Part shown: piece by piece, positions 43,328 through 56,161 of the stretch
Position numbering within the stretch: position 1 is the stretch's first letter
Layout: every line of letters starts with the position of its first letter
Origin: Allostella vacuolata
Lineage (GTDB): Bacteria; Pseudomonadota; Alphaproteobacteria; ATCC43930; Allostellaceae
Length of the DNA stretch: 64,000 bases
NCBI GenBank assembly: GCA_006739055.1
Contig: AP019702.1
Coordinates: forward strand, 3,063,388-3,127,387
Direction: 5' to 3'
Notes under the pieces: generated by a model
What the model was told of the DNA's origin: nothing
The model's database searches: none
What the model saw: the letters and a program-made list of their open reading frames with translations, nothing else
Made by a program: the position numbers and the translations under genes

Positions 43328-44740
43328 ATGTCCCAGCGCCGGCGCGTGCTTCTGGTGGTCTTCGACGGGCTCCGCCCGGACATGATCACCCCGGACCTGA
43401 TGCCGGCGCTGGAGCGCTTCCGGGCCCGCTCCGCCAGCTTTCCCTTGAGCCGGACGGTCTTTCCGAGCGAGACCCGGGTCGCCGTGTCCAGCCTGGTCAC
43501 CGGCTGTCCGCCGGGGCTGCACGGCCTCGTCGCCAACGCCTTCGTCAGCCGCCGCGCCGGCCGCGTGCAGACCGCGCGCCTCGACCATCTCGACCGGCTG
43601 GCCGCCAGCCGCGATGGCCGCCTGCTCGACCGGCCGTCGCTGGGCGAGCGCCTGGCCGCGGCCGGACGCCGCATGACGGTCATTTCCACCGCTTCGCCGG
43701 GCGCCACCCGACTCCTGAACCACCGCGCCGCCGAGCTGGGCCACGTCACCCTGTCGGCCCATGGCGAGGGCGCGACGCAGCCGCCGGACGCGATGGCCGC
43801 GGCCGAGGCGCGGGTCGGTCCGGTGCCGGCGGGCGCCATGCCCAACACCCCGCGCATGGACTGGGCGGCGGACGTGCTGCTGCGCCATGTCCTGCCGGAC
43901 CTCGACCCCGATCTCGCCGTCCTGTGGTTCTCCGACCCCGACACCACCTGGCACTATCGCGGCATCGGCACGGCCGAGGGCATCGCCGCGCTGGCGGGCG
44001 CCGACCGGGCCTTTGCCCGCGTGCTCGACTGGGCGGAGGCGGAGCCGGCCGGGCAGCGCCCGCTGGTCCTGGTCATGTCGGACCACGGCCATGTCACGAC
44101 GCGGGCCACGGTCGACGTTCCGGCCCTGTTCCAGGAACGGTTCGGCGAGGAGGATCACCAGCCCGGCTATTCGGGCGGCATCACGCTGGCGGACGACCGG
44201 CCGGAGGCCCGGGCCGAGGTCGCCCGCTGGCTGCTGGAGCAGCCCTGGTGCGGCCAGGTCTTCACCCGCGGCGGCGATGGGCGGGCCGGGCTGGTGCCGG
44301 GCAGCTTCGACCGCCGCCTGGTCGCCTGCGACCATGCCGATTCGCCCGACATCTATTATTGCCTGGCGACCGACGACGGCCTGGACGCCCACGGCATCGA
44401 CGGGGGCTGCCTGTTCCACAACAACATCCCGGTCGGCGGCAGCATGCATGGCGGGCTGCACCCGCGCGAGCTGGCCAACGTGCTGATGGTGGGCGGGGCA
44501 GGGGCCAAGGCCGGCTATGCCTCGCCGTTCCCGGCCGGCACCGTCGACGTCGCGCCGACCATCCTGACCCATCTCGGCCTGCCCTTCGGCGACGAGATCG
44601 CCGGCCGCGTCCTGGCTGAGGCCCTCACCGACGGCGCCGAACCCGGCGAGGCGCAGGTGGAGGAGATCCGTTCCGGCGACCGCCGCCTGGTCCGCCGGCT
44701 CTATGCCGGCCGGGCGTACCTGGACAGCGCGCACGCCTGA
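43328..44740 (+). CDS. alkaline phosphatase superfamily phosphodiesterase (NPP-like)
   Basis: 470 residues from the ATG at 43328. Metal- and nucleophile-site motifs fit the nucleotide pyrophosphatase/phosphodiesterase branch: Asp13 in VVFDGLRPD, probable nucleophile Thr49 in FPSETRVAVSSLVTG, Asp and His in FSDPDTTWHYRG, Asp-His in VMSDHGHV and a late His in GSMHGGLHPRELANV. No signal peptide is seen, so it may be cytosolic, which is less common for NPP enzymes. Substrate unknown. It sits 4 bases after the GDPD gene, so the two may act on related phosphodiesters. Confidence 0.8.
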   Translation: MSQRRRVLLVVFDGLRPDMITPDLMPALERFRARSASFPLSRTVFPSETRVAVSSLVTGCPPGLHGLVANAFVSRRAGRVQTARLDHLDRLAASRDGRLLDRPSLGERLAAAGRRMTVISTASPGATRLLNHRAAELGHVTLSAHGEGATQPPDAMAAAEARVGPVPAGAMPNTPRMDWAADVLLRHVLPDLDPDLAVLWFSDPDTTWHYRGIGTAEGIAALAGADRAFARVLDWAEAEPAGQRPLVLVMSDHGHVTTRATVDVPALFQERFGEEDHQPGYSGGITLADDRPEARAEVARWLLEQPWCGQVFTRGGDGRAGLVPGSFDRRLVACDHADSPDIYYCLATDDGLDAHGIDGGCLFHNNIPVGGSMHGGLHPRELANVLMVGGAGAKAGYASPFPAGTVDVAPTILTHLGLPFGDEIAGRVLAEALTDGAEPGEAQVEEIRSGDRRLVRRLYAGRAYLDSAHA

Positions 44741-44746
44741 CAGGGA

Positions 44747-45253
44747 TCAGCGACGGCGCAGGAGCAGGATGACGACCAGCAGCGGGAGCAGCAGCAGCCA
44801 GTAGCGCTCGTTGATCGCGAAGTAGACGGCGGCCGAGGCCGCGAAGGCGATCCAGAGCGGGCCGCGGGCGCCGGCGAGCGTGGAGGCGCGGTCGTAGAGC
44901 ACCAGCCCGAGCGCCAGGTTGGCGGCGAGGAAGAGCTGCGAGGCGGTGGCGTCCAGGCTGCCCAGCAGCGGCAGCTTGACCAGGGCGTAGCCGACCCATT
45001 TGCGCGACAGCAGGTCCGCCGCCAGATGGATGGCGAAGCCGCCGGCCAGCAGCCCCGCCGGCAAGGGCCAGCGCGCCAGGATCAGGAGCGGCACCAGCAT
45101 GCTGTGGGTGAGCGCCGAGCGGTGCTGCAGGAGCGGCAGCCACTGGTCGGTGTCCGGCATGGCCAGGCCGGCATGGATCAGCACCAGCGCCAGCAGGATG
45201 CTGGCCCAGGTCGCGGCGGCGCCGTGCCTCACGCCCGGGCTCGCAACGGGCAC
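44747..45253 (-). CDS. small polytopic membrane protein, DUF457/YdjM-like
   Basis: 168 residues from a GTG at 45253 (GTG 45232 is an alternative); no good ribosome-binding site. About five hydrophobic segments are seen. The pattern [18 protein letters not shown] with the later [15 protein letters not shown] resembles the HR-x-THS and H-x3-D motifs of membrane-bound metal-dependent hydrolases of the DUF457/YdjM type. The function of that family is poorly known. It ends 6 bases from the convergent phosphodiesterase gene and is divergent from kdsA. Confidence 0.6.
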   Translation of the reverse strand: MPVASPGVRHGAAATWASILLALVLIHAGLAMPDTDQWLPLLQHRSALTHSMLVPLLILARWPLPAGLLAGGFAIHLAADLLSRKWVGYALVKLPLLGSLDATASQLFLAANLALGLVLYDRASTLAGARGPLWIAFAASAAVYFAINERYWLLLLPLLVVILLLRRR

Positions 45254-45269
45254 GCGCTCGGACTATCTA
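45241..45269 (+). promoter_or_regulatory. possible promoter for kdsA
   Basis: TATCTA at 45264-45269, the same -10 sequence as in the rpsB and eno promoters, with a poor -35 (TCGCAA, 17-base spacer). The start would be about 37 bases before the kdsA ATG. Confidence 0.35.
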
Positions 45270-45312
45270 TCGGCGCAACGATGCGTCCCTTGTCGGAAAG
45301 AGCGGCTCTTCC

Positions 45313-46170
45313 ATGAATCACGCCCGGCCCCAGCCCCGGCACGTCCATGTCGGCAACGTCACCCTCGGCAACGACCGGCCGCTCGCGCTGATCGCCGGAC
45401 CCTGCGCGCTGGAGAGCCGGGCGCATGCGATGGAGATGGCTCACGCGCTGGTCGAGCTGACGGGGCGGCTGGGCATCGGCCTCATCTACAAGACCTCGTT
45501 CGACAAGGCCAACCGAACCAGCGCCGACAGCCCGCGCGGGCTCGGCATGGAGATGGCGTTGCCGATCCTGGCCGAGGTGCGCGAGCGCTGGGGCTGCCCG
45601 GTCCTGACCGACATCCATGCGCCGGAGCAGTGCCAGCCGGTGGCGGACGCGGTCGACGTGCTGCAGATTCCGGCCTTCCTCTCCCGGCAGACCGACCTGA
45701 TCGTCGCGGCGGCGAAGACCGGCCGCCCGGTCAACATCAAGAAGGGGCAGTTCCTCGCCCCCTGGGACATGGCCAACGTCGTCGCCAAGATGGACCAGGC
45801 CGGCAACCCGAACACGCTGGTGTGCGAGCGCGGCGTCAGCTTCGGCTACAACACGCTGGTCTCCGACATGCGCGCCCTGCCGATCCTGGCGGAGACGGGC
45901 TGCCCGGTCGTCTTCGACGCCACCCATTCGGTGCAGCAGCCGGGTGGGCAGGGCAAGACCAGCGGCGGCCAGCGCGAATTCGTGGCCGTCCTGGCCCGGG
46001 CCGCGGTCGCGGTCGGCGTCGCCGCGGTCTTCATGGAAACCCACCAGGACCCGGACAAGGCCCCCAGCGACGGGCCGAACATGGTCCACCTGGCGGACCT
46101 GCCCCGGATCATCGAGACGCTGATGGCCATCGACCGCATCGCCAAGGAGCGGCCGGTCGTGCGCGACTGA
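45313..46170 (+). CDS. kdsA: 3-deoxy-8-phosphooctulonate synthase
   Basis: 285 residues. It condenses phosphoenolpyruvate with arabinose 5-phosphate to Kdo 8-phosphate, for the Kdo that is added to lipid A. Motifs: [43 protein letters not shown] and [20 protein letters not shown]. Cys31 in GPCALES matches the metal-ligand cysteine of the metal-dependent class (as in Aquifex); the E. coli class has Asn there. PEP comes from enolase, encoded just downstream. Confidence 0.95.
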   Translation: MNHARPQPRHVHVGNVTLGNDRPLALIAGPCALESRAHAMEMAHALVELTGRLGIGLIYKTSFDKANRTSADSPRGLGMEMALPILAEVRERWGCPVLTDIHAPEQCQPVADAVDVLQIPAFLSRQTDLIVAAAKTGRPVNIKKGQFLAPWDMANVVAKMDQAGNPNTLVCERGVSFGYNTLVSDMRALPILAETGCPVVFDATHSVQQPGGQGKTSGGQREFVAVLARAAVAVGVAAVFMETHQDPDKAPSDGPNMVHLADLPRIIETLMAIDRIAKERPVVRD

Positions 46171-46183
46171 CCCCGGCCACCCC

Positions 46184-48342
<2,159 letters not shown>

Positions 48343-48409
48343 AGGCGGTCGCCGTCGGCGTTGACGGCATGGCCCCGGAGTGATTGCCTGAAGCGATGAC
48401 GATGAGGCC

Positions 48410-48739
48410 ATGACGATTCGGCGCGAATTCGGACGGGTGATGCGGATGGGGGTGGCGCCCGCGCTGGGCGTCGCCGTCATTGGCTACTTCGCCTATCACC
48501 TGGTGCATGGCGACCGCGGGCTGGTCGCCTGGCGGGACCTGAGCGAGCGGATCCGGGAGACCGAGGCGGTGGCGCGCCAGGTCACCGCCGAACGCCAGGA
48601 GCTGGAGCGAAGGGTTGCCCTGCTGCGCCCGGACAGCCTCGACCGGGACATGCTGGACGAGCGGGTCCGCGAGGTGCTGAACCTCGCGCACCCCGACGAC
48701 CTGGTGATCCTGCGCGCGCCCGGCCCGGCCACGAAATGA
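48410..48739 (+). CDS. ftsB: septum formation initiator protein (FtsB-like)
   Basis: 109 residues. A short cytoplasmic N-terminus and one membrane helix (about 13-32) are followed by a periplasmic coiled coil (LSERIRETEAVARQVTAERQ) and the DivIC/FtsB ending LDRDMLDERVREVLNLAHPD and DLVILR. FtsB bridges FtsL and FtsQ in the divisome. Position between eno and pdhA is the standard alphaproteobacterial one. Confidence 0.9.
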   Translation: MTIRREFGRVMRMGVAPALGVAVIGYFAYHLVHGDRGLVAWRDLSERIRETEAVARQVTAERQELERRVALLRPDSLDRDMLDERVREVLNLAHPDDLVILRAPGPATK

Positions 48740-48818
48740 CTTCGCTCCAGCGCGATTAGCCTGATTTTGGTTAATCGGCTGATTTCCATTGTGTTTCAAG
48801 GATTTGCGTTGGCCGCGG

Positions 48819-48846
48819 TTGCATTCCGCAGGCCAGTCGCTATGTT
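48819..48846 (+). promoter_or_regulatory. sigma-70-type promoter for the pdh operon
   Basis: TTGCAT (48819-48824), a 16-base spacer and TATGTT (48841-48846). The start would be near 48853, with about 60 bases of leader before the pdhA ATG. The 173-base ftsB-pdhA gap also holds an unusually AT-rich patch (about 48757-48806) with no other feature I can name. Confidence 0.55.
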
Positions 48847-48912
48847 GGCTCATGGGCACCGGCTGCCATTGCGGGAAGCCCTCATGATGTCGTCCCGAGG
48901 GGAGGAAGCTCT

Positions 48913-49941
48913 ATGGCCGTAGCCAAACGTCAGGCATCGGCGCCGAAGCGCACCGCCAAGACGGCGCGCCTCGACCCCGACGTACTTGTACAGATGTATC
49001 GCGACATGCTGCTGATCCGCCGCTTCGAGGAGAAGGCGGGCCAGATGTACGGCATGGGCCTGATCGGCGGCTTCTGCCATCTCTATATCGGCCAGGAAGC
49101 GGTCGTGGTCGGCATGCAGTCGGCCATCACCCCGGACGACGCGGTCGTCACCAGCTATCGCGACCACGGCCACATGCTCGCCTGCGGGATGGACCCGCGC
49201 GGCGTGATGGCCGAGCTGACCGGCCGGCGCGGCGGCTATTCGCGCGGCAAGGGCGGCTCGATGCACATGTTCAGCCGCGAGAAGAACTTCTATGGCGGCC
49301 ACGGCATCGTCGGCGCGCAGGTGCCGCTCGGCACCGGGATCGGCTTCGCGCTCAAGTACAAGGGCACGGACAACGCCTGCCTGACCTATCTCGGCGACGG
49401 CGCCGTGAACCAGGGGCAGGTCTACGAATCCTTCAACATGTCGGCGCTGTGGAAGCTGCCGGTCATCTACATCATCGAGAACAACCGCTACGCCATGGGC
49501 ACCTCGGTGCAGCGCTCCTCGGCCAGCCCCGACCTGTTCGAGCGCGGCGCGCCCTACGGCATCCCCGGCAAGCAGGTCGACGGCATGGACGTGGTCGCCG
49601 TCAAGGCGGCGGGCGACGAGGCGATCGCCCATGTCCGGGCCGGCAAGGGTCCCTACATCCTGGAGATGATGACCTACCGCTATCGCGGCCACTCCATGTC
49701 CGACCCGGCCAAGTACCGGACCAAGGAAGAGGTCAACAAGATGCGCTCGGAGCACGATCCGATCGACCGGATGCGCACGGCGCTGCTGGACAATGGCTGG
49801 GCCAAGGAGGAGGCGCTGAAGGCGATCGACCGCGAGGTGAAGGACATCGTCACCGCGGCGGCCGAGTTCGCGCAGGAGAGCCCCGAGCCCGATCCGTCCG
49901 AGCTGTTCACCGACATCCTGGTCGAAGCGAAAGCCGCCTGA
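48913..49941 (+). CDS. pdhA: pyruvate dehydrogenase E1 component, alpha subunit
   Basis: 342 residues. Thiamine-diphosphate enzyme that decarboxylates pyruvate together with PdhB. Seen: MLLIRRFEEKAGQMYGMGLI, TSYRDHGHMLACGMD, GGKG-type stretch SRGKGGSMHMF, and the ThDP motif region YLGDGAVNQGQVYESFNMSA to IENNRYAMGTS. The phosphorylation-loop-like RYRGHSMSDPAKYRTKEE is present as in mitochondrial E1 alpha. GAGGGGAGGAAG precedes the ATG. First gene of pdhA-pdhB-pdhC-lpdA. Confidence 0.97.
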   Translation: MAVAKRQASAPKRTAKTARLDPDVLVQMYRDMLLIRRFEEKAGQMYGMGLIGGFCHLYIGQEAVVVGMQSAITPDDAVVTSYRDHGHMLACGMDPRGVMAELTGRRGGYSRGKGGSMHMFSREKNFYGGHGIVGAQVPLGTGIGFALKYKGTDNACLTYLGDGAVNQGQVYESFNMSALWKLPVIYIIENNRYAMGTSVQRSSASPDLFERGAPYGIPGKQVDGMDVVAVKAAGDEAIAHVRAGKGPYILEMMTYRYRGHSMSDPAKYRTKEEVNKMRSEHDPIDRMRTALLDNGWAKEEALKAIDREVKDIVTAAAEFAQESPEPDPSELFTDILVEAKAA

Positions 49942-49962
49942 GGCGGACGCCATCTGCGGAGG

Positions 49963-49994
49963 CCGGCGCCGCCCCATCCGGGGCCGGGCGCCGG
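49963..49994 (+). promoter_or_regulatory. strong hairpin between pdhA and pdhB
   Basis: CCGGCGCC (49963-49970) pairs with GGCGCCGG (49987-49994), and inside it GCCCC (49971-49975) pairs with GGGGC (49980-49984) around loop ATCC, with a 2-base bulge (CG). In all 13 nearly all-GC base pairs. No T tract follows, so it is more likely a processing or stability element than a terminator. The pdhB ribosome-binding site (CGAGGAGAGG) lies just downstream. Confidence 0.55.
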
Positions 49995-50019
49995 ACCCTC
50001 CCCCCGAGGAGAGGTCTCG

Positions 50020-51405
<1,386 letters not shown>

Positions 51406-51416
51406 GGAAGCGTACG

Positions 51417-52754
51417 ATGCCCATTCCCATTCTGATGCCGGCGCTGTCGCCCACCATGACCGAGGGCAACCTCGCCAAGTGGCACAAGAAGGAAGGCGAC
51501 ACGGTCAAGGCGGGCGATGTCCTGGCCGAGATCGAGACCGACAAGGCGACCATGGAGGTCGAGGCGGTCGACGAGGGCCGGATCGGCCGCATCCTGGTCG
51601 CCGAGGGTAGCCAGGCGGTGAAGGTGAACACCGAGATCGCCCTGCTGCTGGAAGACGACGAGGAGGATTCCGCCCTCGACGGCGGCGCGAAGGCGCCGGC
51701 ACCGGCCAAGGCCGAGGCTGCACCCGCCCCGGCGGCTGCTCCCGCCAAGCCGGCCGCCGGCAAGCCCGCCGAGGCCAAGTCCAGCGACGAGCGCATCGCG
51801 GCTTCTCCGCTGGCCCGGCGCATGGCGGCCCAGGCCGGCATCGACCTGGCCGGGCTGACCGGTTCGGGGCCGAACGGCCGCATCGTGAAGTCGGACATCG
51901 AGGCCGCGCGCGGCAAGGCGCCGGCCCCGGCGGCTTCCGCCGCACCGAGGCCGGCGGAAGCCGCTCCGCCCGCGGCGCCCGCGGCCAAGGCGCCGGCGCC
52001 CGCCGCCGCCGCCGCCGCACCGGCCGCGCCCGCGGCCGGCAAGGACCATGTGGCGCTGCTGGCGGGGGGCATCCCCTACCGGCTCGACGCCCATACCTCG
52101 ATGCGCCGGACGATCGCCCGCCGCCTCACCGAATCGAAGCAGCAGGTGCCGCATTTCTACCTGTCGGTCGACTGCACGATCGACCGGCTGCTCGCCACCC
52201 GCAAGGAGCTGAACGGGCGGTCGGACGCCTACAAGCTGTCGGTCAACGACTTCGTCATCCGCGCCTCGGCGCTGGCCCTGCGCAAGGTGCCGGCGGCCAA
52301 CGCCTCGTGGAGCGACGACGGCATCCTGATGTGGGAGCAGGTCGACGTCTCGGTCGCGGTCGCCATCCCCAACGGCCTGATCACCCCGATCATCAAGAAG
52401 GCCGACCAGAAGGGGCTCGCTACCATCTCCGAGGAGATGCGCGACCTGGCCGCCCGGGCCAAGGACGGCAAGCTGAAGCCCGAGGAGTTCCAGGGCGGGA
52501 CCTTCAGCATTTCCAACCTCGGCATGTTCGGGATCCCGACCTTCTCGGCGATCATCAACCCGCCCCAGGCCTGCATCCTGGCTGTCGGCGCGGGCGAGCA
52601 GCGCCCGGTGGTGAAGGACGGCGCGCTGGCCATCGCCACCCAGATGACCTGCACGCTGTCGGTCGACCATCGGGTCGTGGACGGGGCGATCGGCGCCCGC
52701 TTCCTCGCCGCCTTCAAGGGCTACATCGAAGACCCGCTCAGCATGCTGCTCTAG
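51417..52754 (+). CDS. pdhC: dihydrolipoamide acetyltransferase (E2 of pyruvate dehydrogenase)
   Basis: 445 residues from the ATG at 51417, 11 bases after pdhB; GGTAAGGAAG precedes it. One lipoyl domain (residues 1-80), an Ala/Pro linker, a peripheral subunit-binding domain ([36 protein letters not shown]), a second Ala/Pro-rich linker and the acetyltransferase domain with the active-site region [19 protein letters not shown]. It forms the core of the complex and passes acetyl groups to CoA. Confidence 0.96.
   Translation: MPIPILMPALSPTMTEGNLAKWHKKEGDTVKAGDVLAEIETDKATMEVEAVDEGRIGRILVAEGSQAVKVNTEIALLLEDDEEDSALDGGAKAPAPAKAEAAPAPAAAPAKPAAGKPAEAKSSDERIAASPLARRMAAQAGIDLAGLTGSGPNGRIVKSDIEAARGKAPAPAASAAPRPAEAAPPAAPAAKAPAPAAAAAAPAAPAAGKDHVALLAGGIPYRLDAHTSMRRTIARRLTESKQQVPHFYLSVDCTIDRLLATRKELNGRSDAYKLSVNDFVIRASALALRKVPAANASWSDDGILMWEQVDVSVAVAIPNGLITPIIKKADQKGLATISEEMRDLAARAKDGKLKPEEFQGGTFSISNLGMFGIPTFSAIINPPQACILAVGAGEQRPVVKDGALAIATQMTCTLSVDHRVVDGAIGARFLAAFKGYIEDPLSMLL
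51537..51574 (+). repeat. 38-base exact repeat in the lipoyl-domain code, copy 2 (pdhC)
   Basis: Identical to 50140-50177. See the copy in pdhB. Confidence 0.9.
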
Positions 52755-52764
52755 TGGCCCGATG

Positions 52765-52791
52765 CGGACGGAAGGTTCCCTTCCGTCCGCT
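52765..52791 (+). promoter_or_regulatory. strong hairpin between pdhC and lpdA
   Basis: GCGGACGGAAGG (52765-52776), loop TTC, CCTTCCGTCCGC (52780-52791): 12 perfect base pairs. CGAT and ATCG just outside can extend it past a 3-base bulge. No T tract follows. It begins 10 bases after the pdhC stop and could protect the upstream mRNA from 3' exonucleases, or lower read-through into lpdA. Confidence 0.6.
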
Positions 52792-52831
52792 GAATCGGAC
52801 CACTGACCATGCACCGGAAAGGACGCCTCCC

Positions 52832-54232
52832 ATGGCGGAAGATCGGTTCGACCTCGTCGTCATCGGCGGCGGCCCCGGCGGTTACGTCGCGGCGATCCGC
52901 GCGGCCCAGCTCGGCCTGAAGACCGCGCTGGTCGAGCGCGAGCACCTGGGCGGGATCTGCCTCAACTGGGGCTGCATCCCGACCAAGGCGCTGCTGCGCT
53001 CGGCCGAGGTCTATCACCTGATGACCCATGCCGACGCCTACGGCCTGTCGGCGAAGGAGATCGGGTACGACGCACAGAAGATGGTCAAGCGGTCGCGCGG
53101 CATCGCCGGCCAGCTCTCCGCCGGCGTCAAGCACCTGATGCGCAAGAACAAGATCACCGTGTTCGACGGCCAGGGCAGCCTGGCCGGCGCGGGCCGGGTC
53201 AAGGTCGAGAAGGACGGCAAGGCAGTCGCCACGCTCGCGGCCGGCAACATCATCCTGGCGACCGGCGCCCGTGCGCGGTCGGTGCCGGGGCTGGAGCCGG
53301 ACGGCAAGCTGGTCTGGACCTACAAGGAGGCGATGGTCCCGGACCGCATGCCGAAGTCGCTCCTGGTGATCGGCTCGGGCGCGATCGGCATCGAGTTCGC
53401 CAGCTTCTACCGTACCTTCGGCGCGGAGGTGACGGTGGTCGAGATGGTCGACCGCGTGCTGCCGGTGGAGGACGAGGAAATCTCCGCCTTCGCCCGCAAG
53501 GCGTTCGAGAAGCAGGGGATGAAGATCCTGACCGGCGCCCAGGTGAAGGGGCTGAAGAAGGCCGCCGACAGCGTCACGGCGACGATCGAGGCCGGCGGCA
53601 AGACCCAGGAGGTGACGGCCGAGCGGGTGATCGTCGCCATCGGCATCGTCGGCAACGTCGAGAAGCTGGGCCTGGAAGGCACCAAGGTCACGGTCGACCG
53701 TACCCATGTGACGATCGACCAGTGGTGTGCCACCGGCGAGAAGGGGGTCTATGCCATCGGCGACCTGGCCGGGCCGCCCTGGCTGGCGCACAAGGCCATG
53801 CACGAGGGCGTCATGTGCGTCGAGCGCATCGCCGGGGTGAAGGGCGTGCACCCGATGGACGTGACCAAGATCCCGGGCTGCACCTACTGCGCCCCGCAGG
53901 TGGCCAGCGTCGGCCTGACCGAGAAGAAGGCCCGCGAGCTGGGCCACGAGGTCAAGGTCGGCCGCTTCCCCTTCATCGGCAACGGCAAGGCGATCGCGCT
54001 CGGCGAGACCGAGGGGCTGGCCAAGACCGTGTTCGACGCCAAGACCGGCGAGCTCCTGGGCGCGCACCTGATCGGGCCGGAAGTGACCGAGCTGATCCAG
54101 GGCTACACCATCGCCCGGACGCTGGAATCGACCGAGGCCGACCTGATCGGCACGACCTTCCCGCACCCGACCATCTCCGAGGTCATGCACGAGGCCGTGC
54201 TTGACGCCTACGGCCGCACCCTCCACTTCTAG
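52832..54232 (+). CDS. lpdA: dihydrolipoyl dehydrogenase (E3)
   Basis: 466 residues from the ATG at 52832; GGAAAGGACG precedes it. FAD flavoprotein that reoxidises dihydrolipoamide with NAD+. FAD fold LVVIGGGPGGYVAAIRAAQL, redox cysteines in GGICLNWGCIPTKALLRSAE, NAD fold LLVIGSGAIGIEFASFYRT, GVYAIGDLAGPPWLAHKAMH and the C-terminal base region GTTFPHPTISEVMHEAVLDA. Fourth pdh gene, separated from pdhC by a strong hairpin; an upstream in-frame extension from 52307 lies inside pdhC and is rejected. E3 may also serve 2-oxoglutarate dehydrogenase. Confidence 0.96.
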   Translation: MAEDRFDLVVIGGGPGGYVAAIRAAQLGLKTALVEREHLGGICLNWGCIPTKALLRSAEVYHLMTHADAYGLSAKEIGYDAQKMVKRSRGIAGQLSAGVKHLMRKNKITVFDGQGSLAGAGRVKVEKDGKAVATLAAGNIILATGARARSVPGLEPDGKLVWTYKEAMVPDRMPKSLLVIGSGAIGIEFASFYRTFGAEVTVVEMVDRVLPVEDEEISAFARKAFEKQGMKILTGAQVKGLKKAADSVTATIEAGGKTQEVTAERVIVAIGIVGNVEKLGLEGTKVTVDRTHVTIDQWCATGEKGVYAIGDLAGPPWLAHKAMHEGVMCVERIAGVKGVHPMDVTKIPGCTYCAPQVASVGLTEKKARELGHEVKVGRFPFIGNGKAIALGETEGLAKTVFDAKTGELLGAHLIGPEVTELIQGYTIARTLESTEADLIGTTFPHPTISEVMHEAVLDAYGRTLHF

Positions 54233-54261
54233 TTCCATAGAACCAGGAGAATCCGCCGATC

Positions 54262-55209
54262 ATGGCGTCACCCGCGGACACGGTCCGGCATCCCGAGAAG
54301 GCCCACAAGCCCGACAACCCGATCCAGCGCAAGCCCGCCTGGATCCGTGTCAAGGCGCCGACCTCGCGCGTCTATGCCGAGACCCGCGACCTGATGCGCG
54401 GGCTCGACCTGCGCACCGTGTGCGAGGAGGCCGCCTGCCCGAACATCGGGGAATGCTGGTCGCAGAAGCACGCGACGGTGATGATCCTGGGCAGCGTCTG
54501 CACCCGGGCCTGCAGCTTCTGCAACATCGCGACCGGCCGGCCCGACCTGCTCGACCCGCATGAGCCCGAGCGGGTGGCCCAGGCGGTCGGCAAGCTGGCG
54601 CTGAAGCATGTCGTCGTCACCTCGGTCGACCGGGACGACCTGCCGGACGGCGGGGCCGACCATTTCGCCCGCACCATCGCTGCCATCCGCCTGTTCGCGC
54701 CCGGCACCACGATCGAGGTGCTGACGCCCGACTTCCTGCGCAAGGACGGCGCGATCGAGGTGGTCGCGGCGGCCCGGCCCGACGTCTTCAACCACAATCT
54801 GGAGACGGTGCCGCGGCTCTATGGCGAGGTCCGGCCCGGCGCGCGCTACTTCAATTCGCTGCGTCTGCTCGACCAGGTGAAGCGCATCGACCCCTCGATC
54901 TTCACCAAGTCCGGCATCATGGTCGGCCTCGGCGAAAGCAAGGAGGAGGTGCTGCAGGTGATGGACGACCTGCGCGCCGCCGACGTCGATTTCCTGACCA
55001 TCGGCCAGTATCTGCAGCCGACCCCCAAGCACCACGCGGTCGACCGCTTCGTCACCCCGGACGAGTTCGCCAGCCTGCAGACCCACGCCTACGCAAAGGG
55101 CTTCCTGATGGTGTCGGCGTCGCCGCTGACCCGGTCCTCCTACCATGCCGGCGACGATTTCGTCCGCCTGCGGGCGGCGCGCGAGGCGCGTCTGTCGGGC
55201 GCCGCGTAG
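54262..55209 (+). CDS. lipA: lipoyl synthase
   Basis: 315 residues, radical SAM enzyme that inserts two sulphurs into octanoyl chains on lipoyl domains. The auxiliary-cluster cysteines are in [12 protein letters not shown] and the SAM-cluster cysteines in [15 protein letters not shown] (CX3CX2C). [20 protein letters not shown] and [20 protein letters not shown] are family signatures. It follows lpdA by 29 bases with CAGGAGA before the ATG, so lipoylation and its main client are expressed together. Confidence 0.96.
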   Translation: MASPADTVRHPEKAHKPDNPIQRKPAWIRVKAPTSRVYAETRDLMRGLDLRTVCEEAACPNIGECWSQKHATVMILGSVCTRACSFCNIATGRPDLLDPHEPERVAQAVGKLALKHVVVTSVDRDDLPDGGADHFARTIAAIRLFAPGTTIEVLTPDFLRKDGAIEVVAAARPDVFNHNLETVPRLYGEVRPGARYFNSLRLLDQVKRIDPSIFTKSGIMVGLGESKEEVLQVMDDLRAADVDFLTIGQYLQPTPKHHAVDRFVTPDEFASLQTHAYAKGFLMVSASPLTRSSYHAGDDFVRLRAAREARLSGAA

Positions 55210-55227
55210 GCGCCCAGTCTCGATCGG

Positions 55228-55692
55228 ATGCCGACGCACGCCGAACAGCGGCTGCTCCCCTATACGCCGGAGCAGCTCTACGATCTGGTCGCCGACATCG
55301 AACGCTACCCGGAGTTCCTGCCGTGGTGCGTGGCGGCCCGCATCCGCACGCGCGAGGCCCGCCTAGTGGTCGCCGACCTGATGATCGGCTTCAAGATGGT
55401 GCGCGAGCGCTTCACCTCGCGGGTCGAACTGACGCCGAAGTCGCGGATCGACGTCGCCTACAGCGACGGGCCGTTCAAGCATCTGCACAACCACTGGATC
55501 TTCGAGCCCGCCGAGGGCGGCTGCCGGATCGACTTCTACGTCGAGTTCGAGTTCCGCTCGCGGACCCTGCAGAAGATCATCGAGGTGCTGTTCCACGAGG
55601 CGGTGCGCCGCATGGTGGCCGCCTTCGAGGGCCGGGCCCGGGCGCTCTACGGGGTGCCGGCTACCGCGCGGCCGCTTCCCGGATCATCCTGA
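55228..55692 (+). CDS. COQ10/RatA-like START-domain protein (ubiquinone-binding)
   Basis: 154 residues, polyketide cyclase/SRPBCC fold. YTPEQLYDLVADIERYPEFL and PWCVAARIRTRE match the COQ10/RatA start; SRIDVAYSDGPFKHLHNHWI and CRIDFYVEFEFRSRTLQKII follow. COQ10 proteins bind coenzyme Q and aid respiration; the E. coli homologue RatA was described as a ribosome-association toxin, so either label is used. The gene lies 18 bases after lipA and its end overlaps the convergent pncC by 32 bases. Confidence 0.88.
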   Translation: MPTHAEQRLLPYTPEQLYDLVADIERYPEFLPWCVAARIRTREARLVVADLMIGFKMVRERFTSRVELTPKSRIDVAYSDGPFKHLHNHWIFEPAEGGCRIDFYVEFEFRSRTLQKIIEVLFHEAVRRMVAAFEGRARALYGVPATARPLPGSS

Positions 55693-56161
55693 GGGCGATC
55701 GCCACCGACCGGCGCCGGATCGCCGCCCGGTCGCCCGGCAGGACATGGCGTTCGTCGACGGTGCTTCCGCCCCGCCGGCTGGTCGCGAAATGGACCAGGC
55801 CGACCGGCTTGGTGGCGGTCGAGCCGCCGGGCCCGGCGATGCCGGTGATGGCGACGGCGACGTCCGCCTCCGACGCCGCCACCGCGCCCTCCGCCATGGC
55901 GCGGGCGACCTCGGCGCTGACCGCGCCCACCGTCTCGAGCAGGGCGGTCGGCACGCCCAGCATGCTCATCTTGGCGGCGTTGGAATAGGTGACGAAGCCG
56001 CGGTCGACCACGTCCGACGAGCCGGCAATCTCGGTCAGGGCGCCGACGACCAGGCCGCCGGTGCAGGATTCGGCGGTGGCCGCCTTCAGCCCGCGTGCCC
56101 GGCACTCGGCGAGCGCGCGGACGGCGAGGTCGGCGAGCGGTTCGGTCCATTCATCGGTCAT
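55661..56161 (-). CDS. pncC: CinA C-terminal family nicotinamide-nucleotide amidase
   Basis: 166 residues from the ATG at 56161, overlapping the pgpA stop. Only the CinA C-terminal domain is present (no MoeA-like N-terminal domain). TAESCTGGLVVGALTEIAGS, FVTYSNAAKMSMLGVPTALL and ITGIAGPGGSTATKPVGLV carry the active-site serine and the Gly-rich stretch of PncC, which deamidates nicotinamide mononucleotide to recycle it. Last gene of ispDF-pgpA-pncC; its 3' end overlaps the COQ10-like gene by 32 bases tail to tail. Confidence 0.9.
   Translation of the reverse strand: MTDEWTEPLADLAVRALAECRARGLKAATAESCTGGLVVGALTEIAGSSDVVDRGFVTYSNAAKMSMLGVPTALLETVGAVSAEVARAMAEGAVAASEADVAVAITGIAGPGGSTATKPVGLVHFATSRRGGSTVDERHVLPGDRAAIRRRSVAIALRMIREAAAR

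Noticed and set aside
48351-48368. GCCGTC/GACGGC hairpin between eno and ftsB as terminator
   Set aside because: Six base pairs and followed by GC-rich sequence with no T run; too weak to call.
48757-48806. AT-rich patch between ftsB and pdhA as CtrA or other operator
   Set aside because: Only one TTAA is present, so no TTAA-N7-TTAA CtrA box; no other known motif recognised.
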